DNA from: Pseudomonas sp. ICMP 561 | GTDB lineage: Bacteria > Pseudomonadota > Gammaproteobacteria > Pseudomonadales > Pseudomonadaceae | Direction of reading: 5' to 3' | Assembly (NCBI RefSeq): GCF_002699985.1 | Contig: NZ_LKBT01000023.1 | Coordinates: 279,502 to 343,501, forward strand | Length of the DNA stretch: 64,000 nucleotides | In this document: in pieces, positions 17,328-25,547 of the stretch | How the letters are laid out: the number at the start of each line of letters is the position of its first letter | Position numbering within the stretch: the first letter of the stretch is position 1 | The notes under the pieces: generated by a model | Seen by the model: only the letters and a program-made list of their open reading frames with translations | Database searches by the model: none | What the model was told of the DNA's origin: nothing | Program-made: the position numbers and the translations under genes

Positions 17328-18128
17328 TCACGCTTTTCCAAAGCCAAGAAATGAACGCAGCCAGCCCGCCGACTTCCGTTCATAGAAAGGTGCGGTTTGC
17401 TTGAGGAAGTAATCGCTAAGGCCTGATTCCCCTTCGTGAACTCGACAGAGGTCAACGGGGTCGCCATCCGGAGCGCTATCCGCGGCAACGTTACCAGCTT
17501 CGCGCATGACCAGTTCAATATCTCCGTCCGCTTCAATACCAATGATCAGATGAGGCTTTTGATCAGACGATGCATCATGCATCAACGCCAGAAACGCACG
17601 CTTTACGTTGCGATGTTTGGCGAGCAATTGTGTGAGAGAGTTGACCATCTTCGACGGATATTGCGACGGCTGTCCGAGCAACACTTTGGTGTCTTGTTCG
17701 ACTGTGCGCTGCACTGGTTTTTGGCCGACGCCTTCGGAGAGCAGATGGCGCACTTCCTCCGGTAAAAACTCTTTCCCGTAGGGAGACTTTGGATTAAGGA
17801 AAAGAGGGCTGCCTAGTGTGATTTCAAACAGCGATCTGGCCGGAATCTCTATGTAGGACTCTTCGGTAGCTATAGATCTTTGTAGTGTTTGCAACGAAGA
17901 AAAAAACGGGATGACAGGGGAGCCGTCAGGCTTTTGCCAATGCGCAATGCTGATGTTGCTACCAGATTCGATGTTGATTCGACCTTCGCCAATGCCGGCA
18001 GTGCCAAGGACGTAGACAGTAGAATTTAACAGAGTCTTGAAAAAATCAGGTCGATGGGCAGGTTCATCCGCCGCCAGCCTGAGTGATTTTTCGAGGGTGT
18101 TTTCTTGCTTGGTATCCATGATGTCCAT
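17328..18128 (-). CDS. SseB-like enhanced serine sensitivity domain protein
   Basis: About 266 residues. The N-terminal half (TLEKSLRLAADEPAHRPDFF, then VIPFFSSLQTLQRSI) matches the SseB N-terminal domain. The C-terminal half (KRAFLALMHDASSDQKPHLI, IGIEADGD) matches the SseB C-terminal domain. SseB proteins are cytosolic and of unknown biochemical role. The start is ambiguous among ATG codons at 18140, 18128 and 18119; GGAACCGCC before 18128 is the best ribosome site. The open frame continues to 18224 through an AT-rich, hydrophobic stretch I judge non-coding. The space from 18129 to 18460 holds no other gene I can support. Confidence 0.75.
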   Translation of the reverse strand: MDIMDTKQENTLEKSLRLAADEPAHRPDFFKTLLNSTVYVLGTAGIGEGRINIESGSNISIAHWQKPDGSPVIPFFSSLQTLQRSIATEESYIEIPARSLFEITLGSPLFLNPKSPYGKEFLPEEVRHLLSEGVGQKPVQRTVEQDTKVLLGQPSQYPSKMVNSLTQLLAKHRNVKRAFLALMHDASSDQKPHLIIGIEADGDIELVMREAGNVAADSAPDGDPVDLCRVHEGESGLSDYFLKQTAPFYERKSAGWLRSFLGFGKA

Positions 18129-18460
18129 CGGCGGTTCCATCAAAAAACAGACAAAAAATTGATCGAGAATAGCGCGTGGTTTTTTACGCGACTGTGAATA
18201 CAGGAAAAACAGCGGGCTAATCAAATTGAAGCATACGGAGAGTCACCTGGAACGGTTTTCAAGGGAGACTGCCTGCATATCCATGATGGACGAAGAGCCA
18301 AAAGCAGCTTGCTTCAATGGACAGTTTCCGGCCTAAAACTGCCCTTGAGGAAAAAGCTACCGGCGAAATCTCCTATTCGCCAGATAACAATCTCTTATCC
18401 AGAACAGCATTGATGACGAGATAAGCGCCAGCTCCCTCCATAGCAATCATCTCCACGCTT

Positions 18461-19651
18461 TCATTTTGAACAGCCTGGTGTCGAGAGCGCCAAAGCGCAG
18501 GCTTTGCCCGCAATACAAGGCGACACGAACAAATTACCTCGATAAGCCCCCTGGGCCGTTTTGCTGGCCACCACTAGCCACATGGCCGAGAGCACCACCA
18601 CGAAGAACACACCCAGTACATCGAAGAAAGCCATGTCCAGCATCGCACCCAGCTTCAGTGTGGTTACGGCGTAGACGCCTAATGGAAAGATAAAACCCCA
18701 CCAGCCAAGGTTGAACGGGATGCCTTCCCTGGCGTAGCGGACGGTGACAAGCACGGCCAGCAACATCCACCACAAGCCAAACCCCCAGAGCAGGGTGCCG
18801 ACAATCAAACCCATGCCAGCAGCTACCTGACCCACGCCGGGCAAGCCATGCAAGGCAAAAATCGCGGGTGCCTCGCTGCCGATCAGCAGCATCCCCAGCG
18901 CCCCGGTGCCGATGGGGCCTAGGGATAACCAGATCGACGCGGCCATATTTTCGTGAGGCAGTTTATGTAATGCCAGGCGCAGCACCAAAATCACCAGAAT
19001 GCTGAGTGCCACAGGCACCGAATACGCCCACAGCACATAGCTTGTGATCAGCATGTTGAACTGCGCGCTGGCGTGCGTCAGATGCTGGGCAATGAGACCA
19101 CCGCTTGCCGCGGCAACTTCGGCGGCCACCACCGGCAGTAACCACACGGCGGTCATCTGATCGATGGAGTGCTCCTGGCGGGTAAACATCATGAACGGAA
19201 TAAGCACCCCGCAAGCCATGGCCATGGCCACATCCAGCCACCAAAGAGCGTGAACCCAGGAGATTACCGCATCGCCCCAGCTTGGCAGACCGTACTGCAC
19301 CAACCCATTGATGACGGTAGCGAGGCTCATCGGGATGGCGCCGAAAAACATGGAAACGGTCGGGTGTCCGAAAACCTGTCTGGCTTCATGGAAAAACATC
19401 AGCCATCGCGCGGTGTACATGGCAATGAAAACCACGAACAGCACGATGTTCAATAGCCAGACGATTTTGCCAAGCTGCCACAGCGCTGGAATGTTTCCGG
19501 GCAGTTGGCCCAGCGCGAGAGCGAGGATGCCGGTGCCCATCGTGGTGGCGAACCAGTTGGGCGTGAATTGGCGGATAGCCTCTTTCGGCGTCGAGAGCGC
19601 CGCTAAAGGCTGCAGCCCCTGTAATACTTTTCCAAAGCTCAGGCCGTCCAT
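18461..19651 (-). CDS. TDT-family transporter (TehA/Mae1/SLAC1 fold)
   Basis: A 396-residue membrane protein with about ten helices. NWFATTMGTGILALALG at residues 32-48 is the first-helix signature of the tellurite-resistance/dicarboxylate transporter family, whose members carry malate, sulphite or other anions through a SLAC1-like pore. WWGFIFPLGVYAVTTLKLG near residue 320 is a second family hallmark. The C-terminal tail (SPCIAGKACALALSTPGCSK) is Cys-containing and unusual. It is divergent from the LysR gene at 19756, with 104 nt between them, so it is likely that regulator's target. Confidence 0.88.
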   Translation of the reverse strand: MDGLSFGKVLQGLQPLAALSTPKEAIRQFTPNWFATTMGTGILALALGQLPGNIPALWQLGKIVWLLNIVLFVVFIAMYTARWLMFFHEARQVFGHPTVSMFFGAIPMSLATVINGLVQYGLPSWGDAVISWVHALWWLDVAMAMACGVLIPFMMFTRQEHSIDQMTAVWLLPVVAAEVAAASGGLIAQHLTHASAQFNMLITSYVLWAYSVPVALSILVILVLRLALHKLPHENMAASIWLSLGPIGTGALGMLLIGSEAPAIFALHGLPGVGQVAAGMGLIVGTLLWGFGLWWMLLAVLVTVRYAREGIPFNLGWWGFIFPLGVYAVTTLKLGAMLDMAFFDVLGVFFVVVLSAMWLVVASKTAQGAYRGNLFVSPCIAGKACALALSTPGCSK

Positions 19652-19755
19652 CCCGCCACCCTCTGTGCAATTGATGAGACGACAAAGTAACGGGATGCAT
19701 CTATCGAATAAAACGGGTAATTTCGCTATCTCTTACCCATCTGATAGGTAATCCG

Positions 19756-20676
19756 TTGAGACTGACCCTTCGCCAGCTCGATATTTTTCGGGCCATTGCT
19801 CAACAAGGCTCGACCACGAGCGCGAGCCTCGCTCTAGCCTTGTCCCAATCAGCCACCAGCGCTGCACTGCACGAGCTGGAAAACTCCTTGCAAGTCCGAC
19901 TGTTCGATCGCGTTGGCAAGCGCCTGGTGCTCAACGATAACGGCCAGCGGCTGCTCCCTCAGGCTATTCGCTTGCTGGAGGCGGCGGTCGAAATAGAAGA
20001 TGGATTTCAGCACAGCGATCCCGTCGCACGATTGAAAGTGGGCTGTAGCACCACTATTGGCAACTACATCATGCCGCTCCTGATCCCGCTGCTGAGCAAG
20101 CGAGCGCCCGGGGTGCGGGTCGATCTGGTGATGGGCAACAGCGCCGATATCGCCAGTCAGGCAGCACAGCTTTCCATCGATATAGGCCTGATAGAAGGGC
20201 CGAGTCAGTCGCCCGAATTGAGCGTTCAGCCCTGGTTCGAAGATGAGCTGGTGATCATCGCTGCCAGCAATCATCCGCTGGCGCGCAAAACACAGGTTTC
20301 CCTCGACGATCTTCGCGATGCGCCCTGGCTTATTCGCGAAGACGGTTCCGGTACCGCCGAAGAAGTTTTACAACTGCTCGTGCCCCGGCTTGGCCCTTGG
20401 AAAAACGCCCAGCAGATCGGTAGTTCCGAAGCGATCAAACGGCTGGTAGCGGCTGGGGTCGGCATCAGTTGTTTGTCGTATTGGGTGGTTAGCGATCTGA
20501 TTTCCGAGGGCAAGCTGGCCGTGCTCAACCATCCAGTGCCATCGCAGAAACGGCAGTTGTACACAGTGCACCATCGCGGCAAATTTATTTCACGAGCAAT
20601 GGCCGAACTTCAGCAAACGCTTGCTGATTTCACCACGGTTGTGGGCGTGAGCGGTGCCATTGGAGGTAGTCGCTGA
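19756..20676 (+). CDS. LysR-type transcriptional regulator
   Basis: A 306-residue LysR protein. The N-terminal winged helix is clear (LTLRQLDIFRAIAQQGSTTS, SQSATSAALHELENSLQ, LFDRVGKRLVLND). The effector domain follows with KVGCSTTIGNYIMPLLIPLL. The overall sequence resembles the CysB/CbbR-like YeiE branch, whose members often respond to sulphite or small anions. It is divergent from the TDT transporter gene, a classical LysR arrangement, so it probably controls that gene and itself. The region between (19652-19755) should hold the operator; I could not single out a T-N11-A box with certainty. Confidence 0.9.
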   Translation: MRLTLRQLDIFRAIAQQGSTTSASLALALSQSATSAALHELENSLQVRLFDRVGKRLVLNDNGQRLLPQAIRLLEAAVEIEDGFQHSDPVARLKVGCSTTIGNYIMPLLIPLLSKRAPGVRVDLVMGNSADIASQAAQLSIDIGLIEGPSQSPELSVQPWFEDELVIIAASNHPLARKTQVSLDDLRDAPWLIREDGSGTAEEVLQLLVPRLGPWKNAQQIGSSEAIKRLVAAGVGISCLSYWVVSDLISEGKLAVLNHPVPSQKRQLYTVHHRGKFISRAMAELQQTLADFTTVVGVSGAIGGSR

Positions 20677-20772
20677 TACGAGGCTCGACGCTTGATGGCG
20701 TGTTGGATCTGGCCGTGGGTACGGTTGTATTTCCGAGAGCTGATTAAGGGCAGACTTGGCTCATCAAGTGGT

Positions 20773-21093
20773 TTACCGCCAACGGGGCGCAAGCCTACGT
20801 GCTCTATGACGGCAAGACTGAGACAGCGTTTTGTCATCGGCGCAATGAGCCAAGAACGCGGCCAGTGTAATGTCTATAGGAAAGCCATCCTCGAGCCATT
20901 TAAGCGCCAGTCCCGACCAATATTCGGAATGCGACGTCAAGGCTGTGATCACCAGCGGCTGCAACGCTATGTCGGCAGGTAACGTATATTTTTTGCTAAG
21001 GGCTCTTATCGCATCTGGCAAATCGAGCGCAGCTGTTTCGAAGGGTTTCTCCAGCAGCGGCAATAGCCAGACATAGCTGAAATCTTCGTTCAT
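20773..21093 (-). CDS. Hypothetical protein in accessory region
   Basis: ATG at 21093 with GGGGAAGAAG upstream gives 106 residues: MNEDFSYVWLLPLLEKPFET, helical middle part (ALDLPDAIRALSKKYTLPAD) and a basic end RHRARRLAPRWR. It is soluble with no recognised domain. The size and neighbourhood (orphan immunity genes and an integrase remnant) fit an immunity-type cargo gene, but nothing proves this. A longer reading to 21165 lacks a ribosome site. Confidence 0.5.
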   Translation of the reverse strand: MNEDFSYVWLLPLLEKPFETAALDLPDAIRALSKKYTLPADIALQPLVITALTSHSEYWSGLALKWLEDGFPIDITLAAFLAHCADDKTLSQSCRHRARRLAPRWR

Positions 21094-21227
21094 CTTCTTC
21101 CCCCGATTGCTAACGGCCTTCTTTTGCCTATCACCAAGAGCAGAGATCAACCCCGCGGAAAACATTCGCTACCAACGGCCGTGGTATCCGGGGGCGCCGA
21201 AAACGGACTTTCTAGAAGGCTAAAGGT

Positions 21228-21611
21228 TTATTGGGGTTGTGAGTCCAGGCGTCCATGGCCGTAGTAATTCATGAACTCGCGCATAGTCGGTGAAAGCTTC
21301 TCTCGTGACGCAATCTGCCAGAACTTTCTTTCCCCAAGAACCGGCTGTAACCGCTTGATGAGTTCCTGCGCCGTGTTGTGATGGCCGGTACGCAGCCAGT
21401 ACCTGAACAGGTACTCATTTTCCTGCCTCGGTAGCTGTGCAGCTTGGAACAGTATGAGTGAGTATCGGAAGTTCAGTGGCCACAGTTGCTTTAGAAAATC
21501 GAGCCTATCGGCGATTGGAAGGCCCACTAACCAGTTCCTCACATCCTTATCCACCTGAGCATTACCAGAGCGCGACGCCACCTGCTCCGGTTTAAAACGA
21601 GAGTCGCCCAT
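21228..21611 (-). CDS. Hypothetical helical protein
   Basis: A 127-residue soluble protein, rich in helix-forming and aromatic residues (DVRNWLVGLPIADRLDFLKQ; YRYSL-like segments; FRYWLRTGHHNTAQELIKRL). It starts at ATG 21611 and is 134 nt upstream of the previous hypothetical gene on the same strand. No signal peptide, membrane helix or known motif. Real coding is supported by regular codon use. Function unknown. Confidence 0.55.
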   Translation of the reverse strand: MGDSRFKPEQVASRSGNAQVDKDVRNWLVGLPIADRLDFLKQLWPLNFRYSLILFQAAQLPRQENEYLFRYWLRTGHHNTAQELIKRLQPVLGERKFWQIASREKLSPTMREFMNYYGHGRLDSQPQ

Positions 21612-21734
21612 GGTGTGCCAAGCCTAAAGGTCTAAGTGTAGGTCACATTCTGTCGAAAGCACAGGAATAACGAGCAGCCTTCTTTATGTCCCTGTTCGCA
21701 CTTGGCCGAATTCTGCCATTGCCGAAAGGCTCGT

Positions 21735-21952
21735 ATCGTCAAGGCATGGGTTGCTTCGATAGGTCTCAATCCCGTTTTTGTACGGTACTCATATGCTGCG
21801 CCGAACCAAAGCGATACCTATCTACAACCGAACCAAGAACCTGAGGTTTGTGCAGCTGCTCCTGGGCCATACCAAGCCGGAAAAGCACGGTACGCTACCT
21901 AGGTATTGAGGTGGACGATGCTTTGGAGGTTTCGGAGCAGACCGAAGTTAGA
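21735..21952 (+). pseudogene. Tyrosine recombinase (integrase) C-terminal remnant, frameshifted twice
   Basis: Three frames together spell the end of a phage-type integrase. VKAWVASIGLNPVF (frame of 21702) continues as RRTKAIPIYNRTKNLRFVQL and LLGHTKPEK (frame of 21793), then STVRYLGIEVDDALEVSEQ (frame of 21848). RRTKA, LLGHT and the tyrosine in VRYLGIE correspond to the catalytic Arg, the His of LGH and the nucleophile Tyr of the family. Two frameshifts and loss of the N-terminus make it dead. It marks an old mobile-element border beside the toxin-immunity region. No intact copy lies in the window. Confidence 0.7.
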
Positions 21953-22151
21953 ATGCTTAGCGGCGGCAACAGGCCGTCGCTATTCGACCCAGGGCAGACC
22001 TTCGAAAAAAAGAGAGCGATCAAAAGTAGTCGTGTTGCGCCGATATGAATTGTTTTTGTGCGGGCTAACCGGACACTATCAAGACCTCTCTAACCTCGAC
22101 TTATGTCCCTCTGCTATGTCTATAACACTTGCTTGATTGTTGGAGATCTAC

Positions 22152-22355
22152 ATGGAAGCCATCGCACGCGCGTTGATCCTTGCCTGCAAACATATTGACG
22201 ACCGGCATCCCTTCGAAAACGATGATGACGTGGCGGCTCTTGAGGCAATTTCTGCTGAACTGAACGATGCAACCGATGCGGAAAGGAACTGTTTAGTTGA
22301 GGCGGCTAGAAAGCTTGGAGTAGATGCTTGGCCTGAAGAAATGGGAATTATCTGA
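22152..22355 (+). CDS. Small acidic hypothetical protein
   Basis: A 67-residue protein from ATG at 22152 with GGAG 8 nt upstream. It is acidic and helical: MEAIARALILACKHIDDRHP, then NDDDVAALEAISAELNDA, and ends WPEEMGII. A reading from 22137 adds five residues but would include the ribosome site. Its size and charge are typical of small immunity or antitoxin-like proteins. It follows the integrase remnant by 200 nt. No partner gene is seen. Confidence 0.5.
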   Translation: MEAIARALILACKHIDDRHPFENDDDVAALEAISAELNDATDAERNCLVEAARKLGVDAWPEEMGII

Positions 22356-22423
22356 CACGGCGCATTCGACAAGTCATGAAATGCAGCGTGGCGGTTTGAT
22401 GACCCTCAGCATCGGCAGCAATC

Positions 22424-22608
22424 GGCCGATTCTGTTGGAAAAGTCGGTTTTCCCAAAACGCTCGAATACTGATGGGTGAAAACACCTGTTTTGCACGCTT
22501 CTACGTGAAATCCGAGACCTGAACCCTCTGCCCAAAATTCAGATTTCTATCTCTGGCGCGTGCTTTTCAACCGTGGAATTCGAAGCCGACTTTTCAACAG
22601 AATCGGCC
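22424..22608. repeat. Small inverted-repeat element (MITE- or IS-end-like)
   Basis: About 185 bp bounded by near-perfect inverted repeats: 22424-22447 (GGCCGATTCTGTTGGAAAAG and on) and 22586-22608, its complement with one base fewer. The interior has no open frame of note. Half-copies of the GGCCGAT motif occur elsewhere in the accessory region (near 25196 and 28085). Length and structure fit a miniature non-autonomous element or a solo insertion-sequence end. No target-site duplication could be read with confidence. Confidence 0.55.
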
Positions 22609-22670
22609 AAAAGCAGTCACTAACACCTGGATTAAGCCAGGCCGGGAAGCGGCTTCGGTTGAATGAGTTG

Positions 22671-23046
22671 TTAGTGCCCATCGACCATCAGGCACAGTTG
22701 GGAGGCTTTGCTCGCCGGGGAGCAGGCTCCGATGAACATGAGGTCATCCGAGATCTCCCCATTTGTGCGCCACACACCGATAACAAACTCGCGGTCGGTC
22801 TGCTGAGAGAGCCTGATGAGAAAAGACACTAGCTCGTTAGCGACGGCCTCACTGAGAGTGGAGGTGGAGAAATTGAGGCCGAGGTTCCAGTCTGGCAAAT
22901 CATCGTAAGCGTTCGGCCAATCCACCTTGCCTTGAGGAGGCCAATGCCTCCCTTACAGGCAACCCAGTATTTTTAGGTAAGGCGGCACAGTAGAGGTCTC
23001 GATAATCCCAATTAATAGGATCTTCACTAAGAAGACTACTCGGCAT
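22671..23046 (-). pseudogene. Frameshifted hypothetical (immunity-type) gene
   Basis: Two frames join into one protein-like sequence. ATG at 23046 opens PSSLLSEDPINWDYRDLYCA and then GLPVREALAS. Near 22935-22945 the frame shifts to GKVDWPNAYDDLPDWNLGLN, continuing to 22671 (TDREFVIGVWRTNGEISDDL). Read alone, the second part starts at a GTG at 22925 and has 84 residues, so a shortened product is possible. No family is recognised. It sits just downstream of the truncated tla3 copy on the same strand. Confidence 0.5.
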
Positions 23047-23064
23047 AGCGCGTGTAGTTCTGAC

Positions 23065-23249
23065 TTAGGCCTCTAACCAAGTAACCTTGATTGGTGCCTG
23101 TGCTGCAACGTTGGATTTGTATGCCGCCAGTTCGGCTTTTTCATGAGCAATGGCTTTGCCCCACCAGTGACCACTGTAGGTCAGCAGCACAGTGCCAAAA
23201 ATAGCCGCAATGCCCAGCGGGTTACCGAATTCATGTCACGGAGTTCCAT
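23065..23249 (-). pseudogene. Truncated second copy of the tla3 (DUF2875) start
   Basis: ATG at 23249 begins MELRDMNSVTRW, nearly the same as the intact neighbour gene (MELRDINSVTRW). A missing G after CGCTGG shifts the frame. In the next frame the similarity continues: IAAIFGTVLLTYSGHWWGKA and AHEKAELAAYKS, against the neighbour's AGILGAALLTYSGHWWGKAV. It ends after KVTWLEA with a stop at 23065. Only about 60 codons remain of some 520. It is evidence for a former tandem adaptor arrangement. Confidence 0.75.
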
Positions 23250-23311
23250 ATCGTTTTTCTGTGCTTGCGCTGCATGACCTGATCACAAAAATTCCTACAC
23301 CACTCGCACAT

Positions 23312-23563
23312 TCATGGCATGGCTGGCCACCCCAGACAACCGCACGCCAGTCGATGGCCATGCAGGACCAACGGGATGCCGTTCAGCTTTCGGGTGGGAT
23401 GGACTTCAATAAAAGCGAATTCACCTGGGGCAAGCGGGCATGTGGTTTTGTCGCCCAGTACGGCCGGTGGCTTGCCATTGATGGAGTGGGTTCCTGCCAA
23501 TTGGCAGGACACCACTCGGCCACCACTGCTGGTGGCGTCGCTCAGGCAGACCGGGTAACTCAC
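23312..23563 (-). CDS. PAAR-domain protein (type VI secretion spike tip)
   Basis: An 83-residue PAAR protein: GGRVVSCQLAGTHSINGKPP, AVLGDKTTCPLA, then HGHRLACGCLGWP. These are the repeated beta segments with Cys/His metal ligands typical of PAAR cones that sharpen the VgrG spike. Its ATG overlaps the stop of the tla3 gene (23560-23563), so the two are coupled. It has no C-terminal toxin extension, so it would carry a separate effector through the adaptor. The end (GWPAMP) is a little short and could be trimmed by an early stop. Confidence 0.8.
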   Translation of the reverse strand: MSYPVCLSDATSSGGRVVSCQLAGTHSINGKPPAVLGDKTTCPLAPGEFAFIEVHPTRKLNGIPLVLHGHRLACGCLGWPAMP

Positions 23564-25119
23564 TCTGCAGGTGCCCCGCCCGATGGCGAGCCGAAGGTGA
23601 ACGGGTCTGCACCGCGGTTCTGGCTGTTCTTCGCCATGCGTGCTTCATCGGGCGGGCGGACCATCTGTACGGTCAGGCTACCATCTGTACCTGCGTAGAC
23701 CACGGCACTGACCCCACCGTCCTTGTAACTGGCGATGGTCGCCAGATTGATCTCGACCAGCGCACCGCTGACTCCGGTATTACCCAGACGGCGACCTATG
23801 TCGTAACCCTCTTCGACATTGCCCAGTTCAAGACCGTGGCCGTCCTTGTTCAGGTCGTGCAGAGCATCGTTGAGGGCGATTTCGGCTTCCGGGTTGTTGG
23901 TGCTGTCGTAGAACACCCGCACAGGCTTCTGTCCCTCGGGCAACGTATCCATCGCTTGTAACCAAGCATCTTGCAGCGCTTTGGCTTGCAAGGTAGGTTT
24001 TAGGCGCTTGCCGTGTTCATCCAGCATTGGCGTCTTGATCGGGCGATGCAAATAGCCGAGCACCGGCGCAGCGTCGAACTCCTTGACCTGATGTTGACCC
24101 CAGCGGATGGGCAGCCAAGGGGAAGGTTCGAAGTTGCCAGGGCCACGGTTGCTGATGGTTCTCCAGAGCGTGGGGAGTTGGGATTGCCAGTAGGCGGTCG
24201 ATATAGTGCCAGGGGCGAGCGGAGCTTTAACTCCTTTGGCCTTTTCTGCATCCTCATATATTTTTCTAAACTTTCGCGGCTGTTCCCAGTAGAAAGCCCA
24301 GAGTTTGCCTAAATCGGTATTTTTGTTCTGATTGTCCTCCGCTTCGTTGGTGGTATAAGGGCGGATGTAGCTATCCACCCGATCCGAGCGAGTGACCAGC
24401 AGCCCAGTCATACTTTCGAGTACTGTAGGTGCCGTCTGGGCGTTCTGCAGTCCCGGGGTGCCAGGCTTACGATAAACATCACGGGTAACATCCCCATCGC
24501 GGCTTGCTATTAGAGCCTGAGGCACCTTCGGGTTATTGTCGAAAAACTGAAATAGTCGCTCAATCATGGCCTGTGCATGAGTAGTGCTTTCATCGTCTTG
24601 CCAAAGAAACTGGGTAACACCCAAGGTGGCTTTATTACGACCAGAACTGATTAAACCTGCTGCTTTGTATGCTTTCTCGTAAAGGTTCGGAGGTCCTAAT
24701 GCAAATACGGGTATTGGCCAGTACGCTACCGACTCGCCTGCAGAGTGCTGGAAAGCTACGCGCATATTGATGTCTCTGGTGATGCTTCTAGAGCTCAGAG
24801 ATGAGTCGTAGTCTTTAGCGTATGGAGAATATATAGACGCGAAGTTATTATGTTTCTCATCGATCTTCTTCCATATTGAGGATTGATGCCAATCATCAAT
24901 TGCAATACCTATACCTCTGATTTCGAGTGCATAGGTTCGTGTTTGTGTAGTTCGCTGCTCTGTATTTTTAGCAATGATCTCGGACTTGCACGCCGCCAGC
25001 TCGTGCTTTTCATTGGCAACTGCCTTGCCCCACCAGTGCCCGCTGTAGGTTAACAGAGCAGCACCTAAAATCCCTGCAATACCCCAGCGCGTTACTGAGT
25101 TTATGTCACGAAGTTCCAT
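23560..25119 (-). CDS. Type VI lipase adaptor Tla3-like protein (DUF2875)
   Basis: From ATG at 25119 (AGGAAACTTAC upstream) it has 519 residues. An N-terminal membrane helix (GIAGILGAALLTYSGHWWG, residues 12-30) is followed by a large domain with EIRGIGIAIDDWHQSSIW, PVFALGPPNLYEKAYKA and PVRVFYDSTNNPEAEIALND. This matches the DUF2875 family, of which P. aeruginosa Tla3 recruits the lipase effector Tle3 to its VgrG. The downstream overlapping gene is a PAAR protein. No lipase, immunity or VgrG gene is adjacent, so the cassette is incomplete. The adaptor role is from family knowledge. Confidence 0.82.
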   Translation of the reverse strand: MELRDINSVTRWGIAGILGAALLTYSGHWWGKAVANEKHELAACKSEIIAKNTEQRTTQTRTYALEIRGIGIAIDDWHQSSIWKKIDEKHNNFASIYSPYAKDYDSSLSSRSITRDINMRVAFQHSAGESVAYWPIPVFALGPPNLYEKAYKAAGLISSGRNKATLGVTQFLWQDDESTTHAQAMIERLFQFFDNNPKVPQALIASRDGDVTRDVYRKPGTPGLQNAQTAPTVLESMTGLLVTRSDRVDSYIRPYTTNEAEDNQNKNTDLGKLWAFYWEQPRKFRKIYEDAEKAKGVKAPLAPGTISTAYWQSQLPTLWRTISNRGPGNFEPSPWLPIRWGQHQVKEFDAAPVLGYLHRPIKTPMLDEHGKRLKPTLQAKALQDAWLQAMDTLPEGQKPVRVFYDSTNNPEAEIALNDALHDLNKDGHGLELGNVEEGYDIGRRLGNTGVSGALVEINLATIASYKDGGVSAVVYAGTDGSLTVQMVRPPDEARMAKNSQNRGADPFTFGSPSGGAPAE

Positions 25120-25273
25120 GTAAGTTTCCTGTGCTTTTAGGACGGTCTGAAATAGCCGCGTCACCCCTCCAGCCTCTGCCTACCGACTGCTAATGGCCGA
25201 TTCTGGCCGATCACTGCCTCTCACTCAAGACCAATTCCGATTCAGAGTTGTCATTCGCCACTGGCAATTGTTT

Positions 25274-25408
25274 TCATGTGTCCACTTCATGGATCAGTTT
25301 GCGCCAGCCATCCCTTACCTCCTGCTCCGAGGTAAAGACTTTTGGATGCCAGAACAGTGAAATAGACCAACTGTTGCCATATCAGTGGGTGCAGAGCTGA
25401 CCTGCGTA
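25274..25408 (-). pseudogene. Possible C-terminal remnant upstream of tla3
   Basis: In the 428-nt space upstream of tla3, one minus-strand frame reads YAGQLCTH, an in-frame TGA, then YGNSWSISLFWHPKVFTSEQ and EVRDGWRKLIHEVDT with a stop at 25274. It looks like a protein tail with one nonsense codon. Given its place just before the adaptor, it could be the end of the lost effector or VgrG; that is a guess. The rest of 25120-25547 contains GGCCGAT motifs but no gene. Confidence 0.35.
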
Positions 25409-25547
25409 AGATGTGTTATTTATACGCTTAGACCTGCTGACCTCATCAGTCGGGCTTTTCGAGCGTCATGAGCATGCAGTAGCTAAATGGCTGCGAACGT
25501 CAGCAATTGCATTGGGCGGCAGCCCGCCAGAGCTTAAGACGGACATA

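Noticed and set aside
18372..18460. Short minus-strand reading after the TDT transporter gene (MIAMEGAGAYLVINAVLDKR)
   Set aside because: About 27 codons with no homology I can name; possible remnant but not supportable.
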